NCBI GenBank assembly: GCA_949152475.1
Contig: OX424559.1
Span: 18,011,809 to 18,075,808 of the forward strand
From: Terebella lapidaria
Taxonomy: Eukaryota; Annelida; Polychaeta; Terebellida; Terebellidae
Reading direction: 5' to 3'
Length of the DNA stretch: 64,000 nucleotides
In this document: in pieces, positions 29,101 to 41,765 of the stretch
Layout of the letters: each line of letters begins with the position of its first letter
Numbering within the stretch: the stretch's first letter is position 1
Position numbers and translations under genes: made by a program
Notes under the pieces: model-generated
What the model was told of the DNA's origin: nothing
The model's database searches: none
The model's input: the letters and a program-made list of their open reading frames with translations, nothing else

Positions 29101-32100
29101 CGTCATTACATGTAGGTGTGTAGATCGGGATTACATGTAGGTGTATAGATCATGATTACATGTAGGTGTATAGATCATGGTTACATGTAGGTGTATAGAT
29201 CATGATTACATGTAGGTGTATAGATCGTCATTACATGTAGGTGTATAGACCGTGATTACATGTAGGTGTATAGATCGTGATTACATATAGGTGTATAGAT
29301 CGTTACTACATGTTGGTGTATAGATCGTTACTACATGTAGGTGTATAGATCGTTACTACATGTAGGTGTATAGATCGTGATAACATGTAGGTGTATAGAT
29401 CGTTACTACATGAAGGTGTATAGATCGTGATAACATGTAGGTGTATAGATCGTGATAACATGTAGGTGTTAGATCGTGATTACATGTAGGTGTATAGATC
29501 GTGATTACATGTAGGTGTATAGATCGTGATTACATGTAGGTGTATAGACCGTGATTACATGTAGGTGTATATATCGTGATTACATTTAGGTGTATACATC
29601 GTGATTACATGTAGGTATATAGATCGTGATTACATGTAGGTGTACAGATCGTGATTTCATGTAGGTGTATAGATCGTGATTACATGTAGGTGTATATATC
29701 GTGATTACATGTAGGTGTATAGACCGTGATTACATGTAGGTGTAGAGATCGTGATTACATGTAGGTGTATAGATCGTGATTACATGTAGGTGTATAGATC
29801 GTGATAACATGTAGGTGTTAGATCGTGATTACATGTAGGTGTATAGACCGTGATTACATGTAGGTGTAGAGATCGTGATTACATGTAGGTGTAGAGATCG
29901 TGATTACATGTAGGTGTATAGATCGTGATTACATGTAGGTGTATAGATCATGATTGCATGTAGGTGCATAGATCGTGATTACATGTAGGTGTATAGATCG
30001 TGATTACATGTAGGTGTATAGATCGTGATTACATGTAGGTGTATAGATCGTGATTACATGTAGGTGTATAGATCGTTTTTACGTGTAGGTGTATGAATCA
30101 TGATTACATGTAGGTGTATGAATCATGATTGCATGTAGGTGCATAGATCGTGATTACATGTGGGTGTATAGATCGTGATTACATGTAAGTGTATAGATCG
30201 TGATTACATGTAGGTGTATGAATCATGATTACACGTAGGCGTATGAATCATGATTGCATGTAGGTGTACAGATCGTGATTACATGTAGGTGTAAAGATCG
30301 TGATTACATGTAGGTGTATAGACCGTGATTACATGTAGGTGTAGAGATCGTGATTACATGTAGGTGTATAGATCGTGATTACATGTAGGTGTATAGATCG
30401 TGATTACATGTAGGTGTATGGATCATGATTGCATGAAGGTGCATAGATCGTGATTACATGTAGGTGTATAGATCGTGATTACATGTAGGTGTATAGATCG
30501 TGATTACATGTAGGTGTATGAATCATGATTACATGTAGGTGTATGAATCATGATTGCATGTAGGTGTACAGATCGTGATTACATGTAGGTGTAAAGATCG
30601 TGATTACATGTAGGTGTATAGACCGTGATTGCATGTAGGTGTAGAGATCGTGATTACATGTAGGTGTATAGATCGTGATTACATGTAGGTGTATAGATCG
30701 TGATTACATGTAGGTGTATAGATCATGATTGCATGTAGGTGCATAGATCGTGATTACATGTAGGTGTATAGATCGTGATTACATGTAGGTGTATAGATCG
30801 TGATTACATGTAGGTGTATAGATCGTGATTACATGTAGGTGTATAGATCGTGATTACATGTAGGTGTATGAATCATGATTGCATGTAGGTGCATAGATCG
30901 TGATTACATGTAGGTGTATAGATCGTGATTACATGTAGGTGTATAGATCGTGATTACATGTAGGTGTATAGATCGTGATTACATGTAGGTGTATGAATCA
31001 TGATTACATGTAGGTGTATAGATCGTGATTACATGTAGGTGTACAGATCGTGATTACATGTAGGTGTATAGATCGTGATTACATGTAGGTGTACAGATCG
31101 TGATTACATGTAAGTGTATAGAACGTGTTTACATGTAAGTGTATAGATCGTGATTACATGTAGGTGTATAGATCGTGATTACATGGAAGTGTATAGATCG
31201 TGATTACATGTAGGTGTACAGATCGTGATTACATGTAGGTGTATAGACCGTGATTACATGTAGGTGTATAGATCGTGATTACATGTAGTTGTATAGATCG
31301 TGATTACATGTAGGTGTATGGATCGTGATTGCATGTAGGTGTATAGATCGTGATTACATGTAGGTGTATAGATCGTGATTACATGTAGCTATATAGATCG
31401 TGATTACATGTAGGTGTATAGATCGTGATTACACGTAGGTGTATAGACCGTGATTACATGTAGGTGTATAGATCATGATTACATGTAGGTGTACGGATTG
31501 TGATTACCTGTAGGTGTATAGATTGTGATTACATGTTGGTGTATAGATCGTGATTACATGTAGGTGTATGGATCGTGATTACATGTAGATGTATAGATCG
31601 TGATTACATGTTGGTGTACAGATCGTGATTACATGTAGGTGTATAGATTGTGATTACATGTAGGTGTATAGATCGTCATTACATGTAGGTGTGTAGATCG
31701 TGATTACATGTAGGTGTACAGATCGTGATTACATGTAGGTGTATAGATCGTGATTACATGTTGGTGTACAGATCGTGATTACATGTAGGTGTATAGATTG
31801 TGATTACATGTTGGTGTATAGATCGTGATTACATGTACGTGTATGGATCTTGATTACCTGTAGGTGTATAGACCGTGATTACATGTAGGTGTATAGACCG
31901 TTACTACATGTAAGTGTATAGATCGTGATTACATGTAGGTGTATAGATCGTGATTACATGTAGGTGTATAGATCGTTACTACATGTAGGTGTATAGATCG
32001 TCATTACATGTAGGTGTATAGATCGTGATTACATGTAGGTGTATAGATCGTTACTACATGTAGGTGTATAGATCGTCATTATATGTAGGTGTATAGATCG

Positions 32101-32450
32101 TGATTACATGTAGGTGTATAGATCGTGATTACATGTAGGTGTATAGATCGTCATTACATGTAGGTGTATAGATCGTCATTACATGTAGGTGTGTAGATCG
32201 TGATTACATGTAGGTGTACAGATCGTGATTACATGTAGGTGTATAGATCGTGATTACATGTTGGTGTACAGATCGTGATTACATGTAGGTGTATAGATTG
32301 TGATTACATGTTGGTGTATAGATCGTGATTACATGTACGTGTATGGATCGTGATTACCTGTAGGTGTATAGACCGTGATTACATGTAGGTGTATAGACCG
32401 TTACTACATGTAGGTGTATAGATAGTGATTACATGTAGGTGTATAGATCG
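22236..32450 (+). repeat. Higher-order tandem duplication inside block C, about 5-kb period
   Basis: The segment from about 22236 to 27170 reappears from about 27183 to 32450. Landmark 24-bp units at 23472, 24521 and 24870 recur at 28419, 29468 and 29817, a constant offset of 4947 bp (198 units less three single-base deletions). Further right the offset rises to 5297 bp at the GAACGTGTTTACATG landmark (25821/31118), so about 14 units were gained in one copy. A smaller 1049-bp duplication (23472/24521) is nested inside each copy. Confidence 0.88.
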
Positions 32451-34856
32451 TGATTACATGTAGGTGTATAGATCGTTACTACATGTAAGTGTATAGATCG
32501 TTACTACATGTAGGTGTATAGATCGTTACTACATGTAAGTGTACAGATCGTTACTACATGTAGGTGTATAGAGCATTACTACATGTAGGTGTATAGATCG
32601 TGATTACATGTAGGTGTACAGATAGTGATTACATGTAGGTGTATAGATCGTGATTACATGTAGGTGTACGGATCGTGATTACATGTAAGTGTATAGATCA
32701 TGATTACATGTAGGTGCATAGATCGTGATTACATGTAGGTGTATAGATCGTGATTACATGTAGGTGTATAGATCGTGATTACATGTAGGTGTATAGATCG
32801 TGATTACATGTAGGTGTATAGATCGTTACTACATGTAGGTGTATAGATCGTGATTACATGTAGGTGTATAGATCGTTACTACATGTAGGTGTATAGATCG
32901 TTACTACATGTAGGTGTATAGATCGTGATTACATGTAGGTGTATAGATCGTGATTACATGTAGGTGTATAGATCGTGATTACATGTAGGTGTATAGATCG
33001 TGATTACATGTAGGTGTACAGATCGTGATTACATGTAGGTGTAAAGACCGTGATTACATGTAGTTGTATAGATCATGATTACATGTAGGAGTAAAGATGG
33101 TGATTACATGTAGGTGTATAGATCGTTACTACATGTAGGTGTATAGATCGTGATTACATGTTGGTGTATAGATCGTGATTATATGTAGGTGTATAGATCG
33201 TGATTACATGTAGGTGTATAGACCATGATTACATGTAGGTGTATAGATCATGATTGCATGTAGGTGTATAGATCGTGATTACATGTAGGTGTATAGACTG
33301 TGATTACATGTAGGTGTATAGACCGTGATTACATGTAGGTGTATAGATCGTTACTACATGTAGGTGTACAGATCGTGATTACATGTAGGTGTATAGACCG
33401 TGATTACATGTAGGTGTATAGACTGTGATTACATGTAGGTGTATAGACCGTGATTACATGTAGGTGTATAGACTGTGATTACATGTAGGTGTATAGACTG
33501 TGATTACATGTAGGTGTATAGACCGTGATTACATGTAGGTGTACAGATCGTGATTACATGTAGGTGTATAGACTGTGATTACATGTAGGTGTATAGACTG
33601 TGATTACATGTAGGTGTATAGATCGTGATTACATGTAGGTGTACAGAACGTGATTACATGTAGGTGTATAGATCGTGATTACATGTAGGTGTATAGATCG
33701 TGACTACATGTAGGTGTATAGACCGTGATTACATGTATGTGTATAGATTGTGATTACATGTAGGTGTATAGATCGTGCTTACATGTTGGTGTATAGATCG
33801 TGATTACATGTAGAGGTATAGATCGTTACTACATGTAGGTGTATAGACCGTGATTACATGTAGGTGTACAGAACGTGATTACATGTAGGTGTACAGATCG
33901 TGATTACATGTAGGTGTATAGATCATAATTACATGTAGGTGTATAGATCGTGATTACATGTAGGTGTGTAGATCGTGATTACATGTTGGTGTATAGATCG
34001 TGATTACATGTAGGTGTATAGATCGTGATTACATGTAGGTGTATAGATCGTGACTACATGTAGGTGTATAGACCGTGATTACATGTATGTGTATAGATTG
34101 TGATTACATGTAGGTGTATAGATCGTGCTTACATGTTGGTGTATAGATCGTGATTACATGTAGGTGTATAGATCGTGATTACGTGTAGGTGTATAGACCA
34201 TGATTACATGTAGGTGTATAGACCGTGACTACATGTAGGTGTATAGATCGTGATTACATGCAGGTGTATAGATTGTGATTACATGTAGGTGTATAGACTG
34301 TGACTACATGTAGGTGTATAGATCGTGATTACATGTAGGAGTATAAATCGAGATTACATGTAGGTGTATAGATCGTGACTGCATGTAGCTGTATAGACTG
34401 TGATTACATGTAGGTGTATGGACCGTGACTAGACCGTGATTACATGTAGGTGTATAGATCGTCATTACATGTAGGTGTATAGACCGTGATTACATGTAGG
34501 TGTATAGATCGTGATTACATGTAGGTGTATAGACCGTGATTACATGTAGGTGTATATACCTTGATTACAGGTAGGTGTATAGACCGTGATTACATGTAGG
34601 TGTATAGACCGTGATTACATGTAGGTGTATAGACCGTGATTACATGTAGGTGTATATACCTTGATTACAGGTAGGTGTATAGACCGTGATTACATGTAGG
34701 TGTATAGACCGTGATTACATGTAGGTGTATAGACCGTGATTACATGTAGGTGTATAGATCGTGATTACATGTAGGTGTATAGACCGTGATTACATGTAGG
34801 TGTATAGATCGTGATTACATGTAGGTGTATAGACCGTGATTACATGTAGGTGTATA

Positions 34857-35953
34857 CACGGGGGTCAAGAGTACCTGAATTATTCAGAGGAACAGTGGCG
34901 CCCCTGAATTATTGGGAGTGGGGGCGTGAGATCTTTGGAGGAAAACGTGATAGTAGGTTGCTAAAAAGCCTCAAATAACGCGCCTACGATGTGTGAACAA
35001 AGCAATGCCACCATAGAGCATGGGATATAGTTATGTATTTGTTGATACATATATTAGTTCATTAGCTTCCATAGTTTATTCACAATCATGTTCACCGATT
35101 CTGAACACCGATAGAAATGAACCCTAATAACACATGGAATTACTCTCAAACAAACAAACTCTAGTTATGCGTCAGTAAACACTCAAAGGTACCCTAACTC
35201 TGAAGTAAGATGATACTAGAACATCGGCTTGCAATTGTAGGGTGTTTTATTGTGTTTTTGTTTCATCCGAGTCATATCTATTTGTTTTTTGGCCGGGGTA
35301 TGATTTATAGAGAGGAGGTACATGAATCTTCCGGAGATTCATGAAAAATAAACCTACCTTCCTGAATACTCCGTCTTTCCCCGTCAGTGCTTGCCCTGAG
35401 GATTATGCATTTTTAAAGTGAGACACTGAATAGACTTTTAAACCACAATATGAGTACATTCGCAATGATTTATATATTTTTTAAATATCAATATTGCCCC
35501 CTCCCAATAAATCATACCCGGACCAAAATACACATAAGGTTAATCAGAAACATGATAAAACACCTTACAATCAAACGCCAATGTTCTAATACTACTTTAC
35601 TATTGACATCCTTTGAAGTTGGTGTACTTTTGAGTGTTTATATGTGCAAAACCAGAGTACTTCCACATATTATTGGTCTCGGTGGGTTCATTTTTATCGG
35701 TGTTCAAAATCGGTGAACATGATTGTGAATAAACTAGGAAAGCTAGGGAATCTGTTTATTGTCAATAAATACTGAACTATATCCCATACTCTATGGTGGC
35801 ATTGGTTTGTCTGTTCAAACATCATAGTCGAGTTATTTGCGGCATTTTAGCAGCCTACTGTCACGTTTCACTCCAAATATCTGACGCCGGCACTCCCAAT
35901 ACTTCAGGGGCGCCAATGTTCCTCCGAATATTTCGGTTCGCTTCACCCCCGTG
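34857..35953. mobile_element. Foldback element inserted in the satellite (about 460-bp inverted arms)
   Basis: Satellite units on both sides are interrupted by 1097 bp whose two halves are inverted copies of each other. The left arm (34857-35318) begins CACGGGGGT and the right arm (35497-35953) ends ACCCCCGTG. Matching segments include GGCGCCCCTGAA, ATGCCACCATAGAG and TTCACAATCATGTTCACCGA. The central 179 bp contains a short palindrome (35321-35343, CATGAATCT and AGATTCATG arms). The flanks read GTATA before and GTATG after, fitting a 5-bp target duplication with one later change. No transposase frame is present, so it is non-autonomous. A CAC terminus with a 5-bp duplication is reminiscent of Transib-like elements, but the match is too weak to assign a family. 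Arm divergence is clearly visible, so it is not recent. Confidence 0.88.
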
Positions 35954-36030
35954 GTATGGATTGTGACTGCATGCAGGTGTATAAATCATGAATACATGCA
36001 GGTGTATAGACCGTGATTACATGTTAGTGT
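35954..36030 (+). repeat. 25-bp satellite, terminal remnant (about 3 units)
   Basis: Three degenerate units of the same satellite and polarity as block C resume immediately after the foldback element and decay into unique sequence after TTAGTGTATAGATTA. They show that the foldback element inserted close to the edge of an existing array rather than marking its end. Confidence 0.9.
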
Positions 36031-38099
36031 ATAGATTAAAATAACAATAGGTTGTATAAAACCAGAGGGAGACAGTTTCATGGCTATTGGAAAACATATA
36101 ATTTGATGATTTAGGCACGTGAGCAATCACTTCGTTTGGAATTAACATAATACATTGAATTAACATAATACAACTTTGTATAAACATGGTACACGCATGT
36201 AGTTGGATCAAATAACTCTTACCCTTTTGCCCAGAAGCTATCCAAACCAGTTGTTTTCGTTGTTTGAGTTGTAGGAGAAATGTTTACTTTTTGCTTGTAT
36301 CGTAAAAGCATCCACAATTTTGGGTCAGGTGCAACATGAGGATTGTCCATCTGCAGCAACAGACTACCCGAGTCTGTCCTTAAGATTGTGATAAGTATAT
36401 TTCACATGTTAACATCAGGTACGAATCACCGTTATTTGGCTGAAGCAAGTCGGATATGTTTTGACTGTGAATCCTAGCTCACACAATGACATAAATGAAC
36501 ACAATTTGCCCAGGAACGGAATGCCAGAGACGTGCGCGTCACTCAGCCGTGATGCTCTGATCACGTGACCAACACGTCAGTGTCTTGGCTATGAGCATAC
36601 ACAGCGAGCGACCCGATGGGGGAACCCTTCCGACCGAACTGCGGTATGACGATATGTATATTCATAAGTAAGTTAATGTGTGATATGTTATCCTGTTCGA
36701 GAGTGCGTTATACCCACTACATGCATCATATATATAGGCATGACATGTCAGTTAAACCATGACTTTCTTTTGAATTATATCCAAACTATTCACAACATTT
36801 TCTCTAATTGCACATTTTATTGAGTGCACAAAAGGCATGAACCCCACCTCCATTTGCCACGCACGGATAACTAGGTCGTGGCAGAAACCCATACGAAAAG
36901 AAACATAAAACTTTTTTGTACTGAAAAGTGCTGGTTTCCAACAAAGCTAGCTTTGGATCAAAACATCACGTCAGAACAATTACGTGCTCGAGGCTAAAAG
37001 CTTCTTCTAGAAAGATAGCTATTTAAAATAGTTCAATATAATTTTTGTTTGTGTCAATATTGGCCTCTTATGAAGCAGACCTCAACACAATTTCAACTCT
37101 CTTTCCAGTTGTGTCAGGCATGTGCGTGTATGGGTGTAAAAATCTTTCACTCCTCCCCTTTCCGCTCGTAACCGTATGAATACAAAATATAATGCATTGA
37201 AGTCAACATTGAAAGATGCATTGAAGTCCATGTTGGTGGCCATGGTACACTTAGTCGTGCCACTGTAATGTACCATTCTTCAACTTAACATACCGTTTTT
37301 ACCCGTGCATGTACATATAACATTTGAGTAAAACTACACAAACCTGTTTCATTTTGGATGAGAATTTTTTGTGTAAGCAGTAAACTATGAGGAGCATTTT
37401 ATTTCACGCCACAGGAATCATGGGCAACTAGGCCGTTACACCCATTGTACCCTTATGATAGGCACTTACTGGATGTGAAATGTGCCCTCGGCAACTTGCT
37501 AGACAAGTACATGTAGAGTCTCACCAAAGGATCGCCAGAAAATGTAATAACACCGTAAGACCGAGATGTTTTTCTACAGGGGTGACGAAGAAACATTTAT
37601 TCAATTGATATCAATCTTCATTTCACTGCCCAACAATCTGTAGGTTTGTAACTCTGTATATGCATTACTTGGTTTCTTGTGATTACAAAATCTTGCAAGT
37701 TCGAAGGCCTCTTTATATGTTCACATATCTTTATAGTGGTATGATGTCCATAAAAAAATAATACTCAAATCAAAATTGTTTTGGTTTGAATCGTTTTCCT
37801 AGGCATTTTCAGTTCATTTCAACATAAAATTTATGATTAACTTTCGACTAAAAAAACATAATGAAAAACAAAGCTCGGACCCTTTGCGTGTTATCTGATG
37901 TAGGTAATGAGTAACAATTAGACATATTCATGCATAATAATGTTAGCACGTATTCTTACAACAACCACATTTCCAAGATATAAGAATCATCAGTATTATG
38001 AATGTGAATAGAGATGGAAAAGTTACGTGGTAATAAATTATTGATTAACATGATGCACAATCTGCGAAGAAAATGTAAAGAAAAAGTCTAAAACATCAA
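36031..38099. other. Unassigned sequence right of the satellite
   Basis: I find no coding region I can support. A less AT-rich stretch at about 36520-36660 contains TCACGTGACC (36561-36570), a palindromic E-box of the bHLH-zip type, together with several CpGs, and could be a promoter. No gene can be attached to it. The rest is AT-rich with short chance frames on both strands. Confidence 0.35.
36561..36570. promoter_or_regulatory. E-box TCACGTGACC in a CpG-containing patch
   Basis: The site is a CACGTG core with TC/AC flanks, the form bound by MiT/TFE and related bHLH-zip factors. It sits in a locally CpG-rich patch (ACGTGCGCGTCAC nearby at about 36531). The match is by motif only, and a single E-box has a high chance rate. 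Confidence 0.25.
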
Positions 38100-38163
38100 G
38101 CTGCCACACCCTGAGAGTGGGTGAGGCGCGTTACTAGACCGTTACACCACTACTACTTGTTTG
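38100..38163 (-). repeat. Possible tRNA-like (SINE head) fragment
   Basis: On the minus strand the stretch reads AGTAGTGGTGTAACGG, then TCTAGTAACGCGCC. TGGTGTAACGG fits a pol III A-box (TRGYNNARNGG), and a similar minus-strand GGGTGTAACGGCCTAG occurs near 37430. No clear B-box follows at the expected distance. It may be a decayed tRNA-derived SINE head. Confidence 0.25.
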
Positions 38164-39115
38164 GCTGGCACATATACTATACTTACCCAACTTCTAGTTT
38201 GTCTATATGAAAGAAATCCACTAAACTATGGCGACAAGAATGTAGATGGTCAAAAGCATTACACTTCTGCTCCCATAAGGAATCATTCCATGTGACCTGT
38301 AATGTCGGGGCGTTGATTTTAGTCTGGACGGTGTGTAAATTTGGTTCTATGCACAACGTACGTCCCATGTCCCAAAAGCTTTACAAGTGATTCAGCAAGT
38401 AACTAGCATGTGGCTGCATATGTCATCGTAATTATTCTTCTGAGAGGCTAAAATAACAAACCAAAAAAATAGTTCAATGAGCCAATCTTGTGGGACAAAA
38501 TAAACTATTTACTTTGAAAATAATGCTAAACGCTGGTGAAAAAATATATGTAGTATACAAACATGTATGCTCCATTTGAAGTGGTACAAAGTTGTTGTTT
38601 GGGGAGTTAAAAGGAACGATTCACACAAACCTAGAAGAGTATGGTGAAATATTTTCATATACATGTACATGTTTCTGGTGAATGAATTAGTGTGCCAGAA
38701 ACCGATTTCACCATTTTCAAACAATTTGGTAAGCTCTCATGCATAATGTGTTCATAATGAAGAACAAATATCCAAAATTTTTATGGACATTTCCCATCAT
38801 GAAAACTTATCACAATTGACATGTACACATTAAATACCCTTGTAGGCGATACATCGCTGAAAATGAGTGTGTTAGGGTACATGATAGACGTGTCGCTTAG
38901 TAAATCATACACCGTTGCCACTAGGCACGCCAACGATTATATACTAGAAATGTATCTCTGTCTCTCGTGTATGGCTGCTCTATCGATCGACGCAACCCGA
39001 TTGGAGGCCTCTTACGGGTGATGAATTTAAACGTTCAAGCCGCAAAAGTCGTTGGAATGTAGCTAGTATGAACCGATCACTAAAACATACTTTCAACTAA
39101 GTATGACAGAATATC
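38164..39115. other. Unassigned AT-rich sequence
   Basis: No gene, repeat or structured element is recognised here. Short open stretches on both strands lack codon structure or motifs. A direct repeat TTTAAAAGGCTTGTTTAAAAGG starts near 39119 at the boundary with the LINE fragment; it is short and probably chance or a tail duplication. Confidence 0.35.
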
Positions 39116-39119
39116 TTGT

Positions 39120-39300
39120 TTAAAAGGCTTGTTTAAAAGGGTAGATTTTAAGTGTGATTTAAAACAGTTAATGTTAATGCACTCTGTGATATTAATTGGT
39201 AGGCTGTACCATAGTGTGGGTCCAGAAACGGTAAATGGTCACTCCCTATAGAATTGTCTTCTGGTAGTCGGTACCACAAGTTTTACACCAGCACCTGCCC
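39120..39300 (-). pseudogene. LINE 3' fragment (reverse transcriptase C-terminus)
   Basis: Translated on the minus strand, this gives GVKLVVPTTRRQFYRE, a stop codon, then PFTVSGPTLWYSLPINITE and a few residues further FKSHLKSTLLNK. The pattern of VP-TxR, (F/S)V(S/A)GP-LWNSLP and FKSxLKxxLF is the conserved C-terminal tail of many non-LTR reverse transcriptases (CR1/Jockey-like groups). Only about 55 codons survive, with one in-frame TGA, so it is a dead 5'-truncated copy. The clade cannot be fixed from this piece. Confidence 0.75.
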
Positions 39301-39469
39301 GAAGGGACCGCGCTGTCACTTCGACCTGAAATAATGCGCATTGCAAACTAGCAACGTGCGTTGCAAACACACAAACAATTTGCGACGTGTGTTTGATAGG
39401 GACGTGCGTTGCAAAATGAAAATCAGTTTGTATGTAGTCGTGTAGTGTAGTCGATCGTAATGCAATACA
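39301..39469. repeat. Short degenerate GTGCGTTGCAAA repeats
   Basis: The motif (A/G)CGTGCGTTGCAAA recurs near 39352 and 39403, with related TGCGCATTGCAAA at about 39336 and TTTGCGACGTGTG at about 39378. It looks like a small decayed minisatellite between the LINE fragment and segmental copy A. Confidence 0.4.
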
Positions 39470-41765
39470 CTTTGATTACCAGAGCAAACATGACTCGTGT
39501 AAATTCCAAGGTTTCGTGATAAATGAATTCTGTATTGTAGATCAAGATCGATAAGAATGTTGACGAATACAAGTTGTAAAGTATGTCATATGATTCGCTA
39601 TTCGCTGCCTTGATGTATTTACCAGAAATTAATTTTAGTATATGCTGTAGAGTGTCCTATTCAGCCAGAGTTGCAATTATGATCGCTATGACAACATAGC
39701 AAATAAAATAAATGCTATTTGTCCACACAATCTTTATCTTTTGTCTCCATGCTTGATTCCACCTTTCATATCGCATGAAAATCTAACTTCAGCAAATATT
39801 ATTCTATGATGTTTGTTTGTCATGCCATGGTTCATGTTTGATAATCATGGATCGATTGTTCACTGTTTTACTTTGTATGCTCAGCTTGGATGACAAACCA
39901 TTCTCTTGAAAACTCAAAACTTTAATCCGCGTTTTAACATTAAATGACTTTATTTACAATAAGGAGCGGAATATCAGCTTTCATTATAGTGTGTTGTTTG
40001 CTAATCCATATCAGAATGCTGATTCGTGAAAAGACGCTTTTCAAAGCTCAAAAACAGCTGGTAAATATTAAAACAGAATATAATATAAATCATATTGTAC
40101 TGAGATATATGGTAATGTGAATCAACGATTATTTGGAGAAGTTATCGAATGAATGATATGTTCTGTCAGTCTAGCACGTGATGTTTATCAAGGATAAACA
40201 TCATTGTCCATAGACATACTTGTGGTCTATTTGTTTGAATATCACCATGACAGCAACTGAATACATACACTTTTTCATTTAAAGAATGAACATAAAAATT
40301 CCGAACCTTCCACATATAAGCAACAATACTGTAATACGAGCGTAATACTGTGATATGTTTTAACTGCAAATCTCCTCGCTCATGCACTTAGTAATGCCCT
40401 GTTTCCTTGTGTCAACAGAAGTCGCCTAGACAAGTAGGCGCGCAGACTACTACACCAGCTACGTGTCATCTCAGCTCAGCGGCATTATCGATCTACAGCC
40501 CAAGCTCGACGTATTGTACTGATTTCATGGCAAACCCAATTTTAGGCGAAATGGTATGTCTAATGGGAAAGTGGAAATATCAATATAAAAACTGACTTGA
40601 GTATTCTGTCAAAGATTGTGAAACAATAGCGGATAATCCCAAGTTCTTCACCAGTCTCAGTACTTTTTACACTGATTTTTCTCGTATCAATGAATCATTA
40701 CCCACCTGACAGAAACACTGCCGTTACCAGTGTCGGACTGTTTGGATGCACTAGTGCTGCCACCCGTTGGATATCTCAGGAGAATGACACAATGCCTCTT
40801 ATTATGTTAGTTTTATTTCAGGTCATCTATATCTATTTATGACATAATTATGAGCATGTGATTGTCCCGATGTTTTTACTTGAATGTCAAGCATTCATTG
40901 TCGTATAACTGACGTGTATTATGAAATTCATCATTTTATGATATATAAAAAATATCAATATTGTTAAATATGACACTTTATTTTGGTGTGAGTACAGTGT
41001 GTCCATATCTCTGTCAGGACTGAACTCAGTATTCACACTCACTTATTCGCATTCCATTATAACACCACAGCGCTACTAACTATGAGTGCATTTCCTGATG
41101 GATGTTATTTTGGATTGAACACAAAAATACGTTTTGATGAAGTAATGCCACCATTGTAGTTTCGTTGTTTTGCTTGACAAAATATACATGTGTGCATCAA
41201 GTTTATTCTACCAGAGCAATAGAGCGCCTCTCAACTTCTCGTGAGGGACAATTTGTTGGTTCGTGGTAATTTATAGCCTGCTGAATTTTAACATGAGTTC
41301 TTACCACACTACGTTTGAGGGTATTCTACAAATAAATTACTCATAAAAATTGGAGTATAAAACACGGATCTCCATTCACATGTATGTCATAGAAAAACAG
41401 TGGTGATACATGGCTGATAATGTATGTGTGTGGGTTTTGCGAGGAAGGGGGGGGGGGGATAGTAGACCTTATACAGTCTACAAGCCAACAACTTTTTACG
41501 GACACGTCTGTCCGCCTCCAGTGGTTGGCTGGCTCCTTATAGATCGTCGCACCCGGTGTGGGCACCTCTCACTTGGGTGATTTCAATGGTTCTAGTTTCA
41601 ATGGTTCTAGATGTAGACGCTCAACAATATCATTGTAACTACACACCAGTCAATCTTTTCCAAATTATAACTTTGTAATGGAGCAAATAAAACCTAACCA
41701 ATCAAGATTTGGACATTTCCCGGTTTCAACCACGAATCAATTTCCCAGGAACAACATGATAATCA
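39470..41765 (+). repeat. Segmental duplication, copy A
   Basis: Most of this stretch aligns by eye, in the same orientation, with 47765-52158. Shared landmarks include the stretch around GTATTGTAGATCA, GTTTGTTTG(T/G)CATGCCATGG, CAACGATTATTTGGAGAA, TGTGGTCTATTTGTTTGAAT, an exon with both splice sites, and GGTGATTTCAATGGTTCTA. Copy A has about 190 bp near 40690-40880 that copy B lacks, and copy B has about 2 kb that copy A lacks. A run of 13 Gs lies near 41447. Divergence is substantial, so the duplication is old. Confidence 0.88.
40419..40553 (+). CDS. Predicted internal exon, copy A (45 codons, unknown protein)
   Basis: A pyrimidine-rich stretch ending TTCCTTGTGTCAACAG is followed by 135 bp open in one frame only, starting KSPRQVGAQTT and ending NPILGEM, and then by the donor GTATGT. 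The exon is phase 0 at both ends. The paralogous stretch at 50885-51016 keeps the acceptor, the donor and the frame despite many substitutions and one three-base length difference, which is the signature of a real exon. The sequence is rich in Ser, Thr and Ala with few hydrophobics, suggesting a disordered segment. I do not recognise the family, and no flanking exons of the same gene were identified. Confidence 0.6.

Larger units (their letters stand above)
12401..34856 (+). repeat. 25-bp satellite, block C (forward polarity, about 898 units)
   Basis: This is the longest uninterrupted run, in the same polarity as block A. Units are mostly full consensus with scattered single-base variants. 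The commonest variant positions include the single CpG of the unit (GATCGTG becoming GATCATG or GATTGTG) and the neighbouring T/C (GATC versus GACC). Rare 24-bp units (GTGTTAGATCG) and 33-bp units (GGTCGTGATGTCGTG) act as landmarks that reveal internal duplications. The block ends exactly at the foldback element at 34857. Confidence 0.97.

Noticed and set aside
35450-35716. An 88-codon frame inside the foldback element
   Set aside because: It lies across the right inverted arm, whose left-arm counterpart does not preserve the frame, and the composition is that of AT-rich noise.
5835-36030. The satellite as a CRISPR-like array or telomeric repeat
   Set aside because: There are no unique spacers, the unit is one continuous 25-mer, and no TTAGGG-type run occurs. 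The context is eukaryotic.
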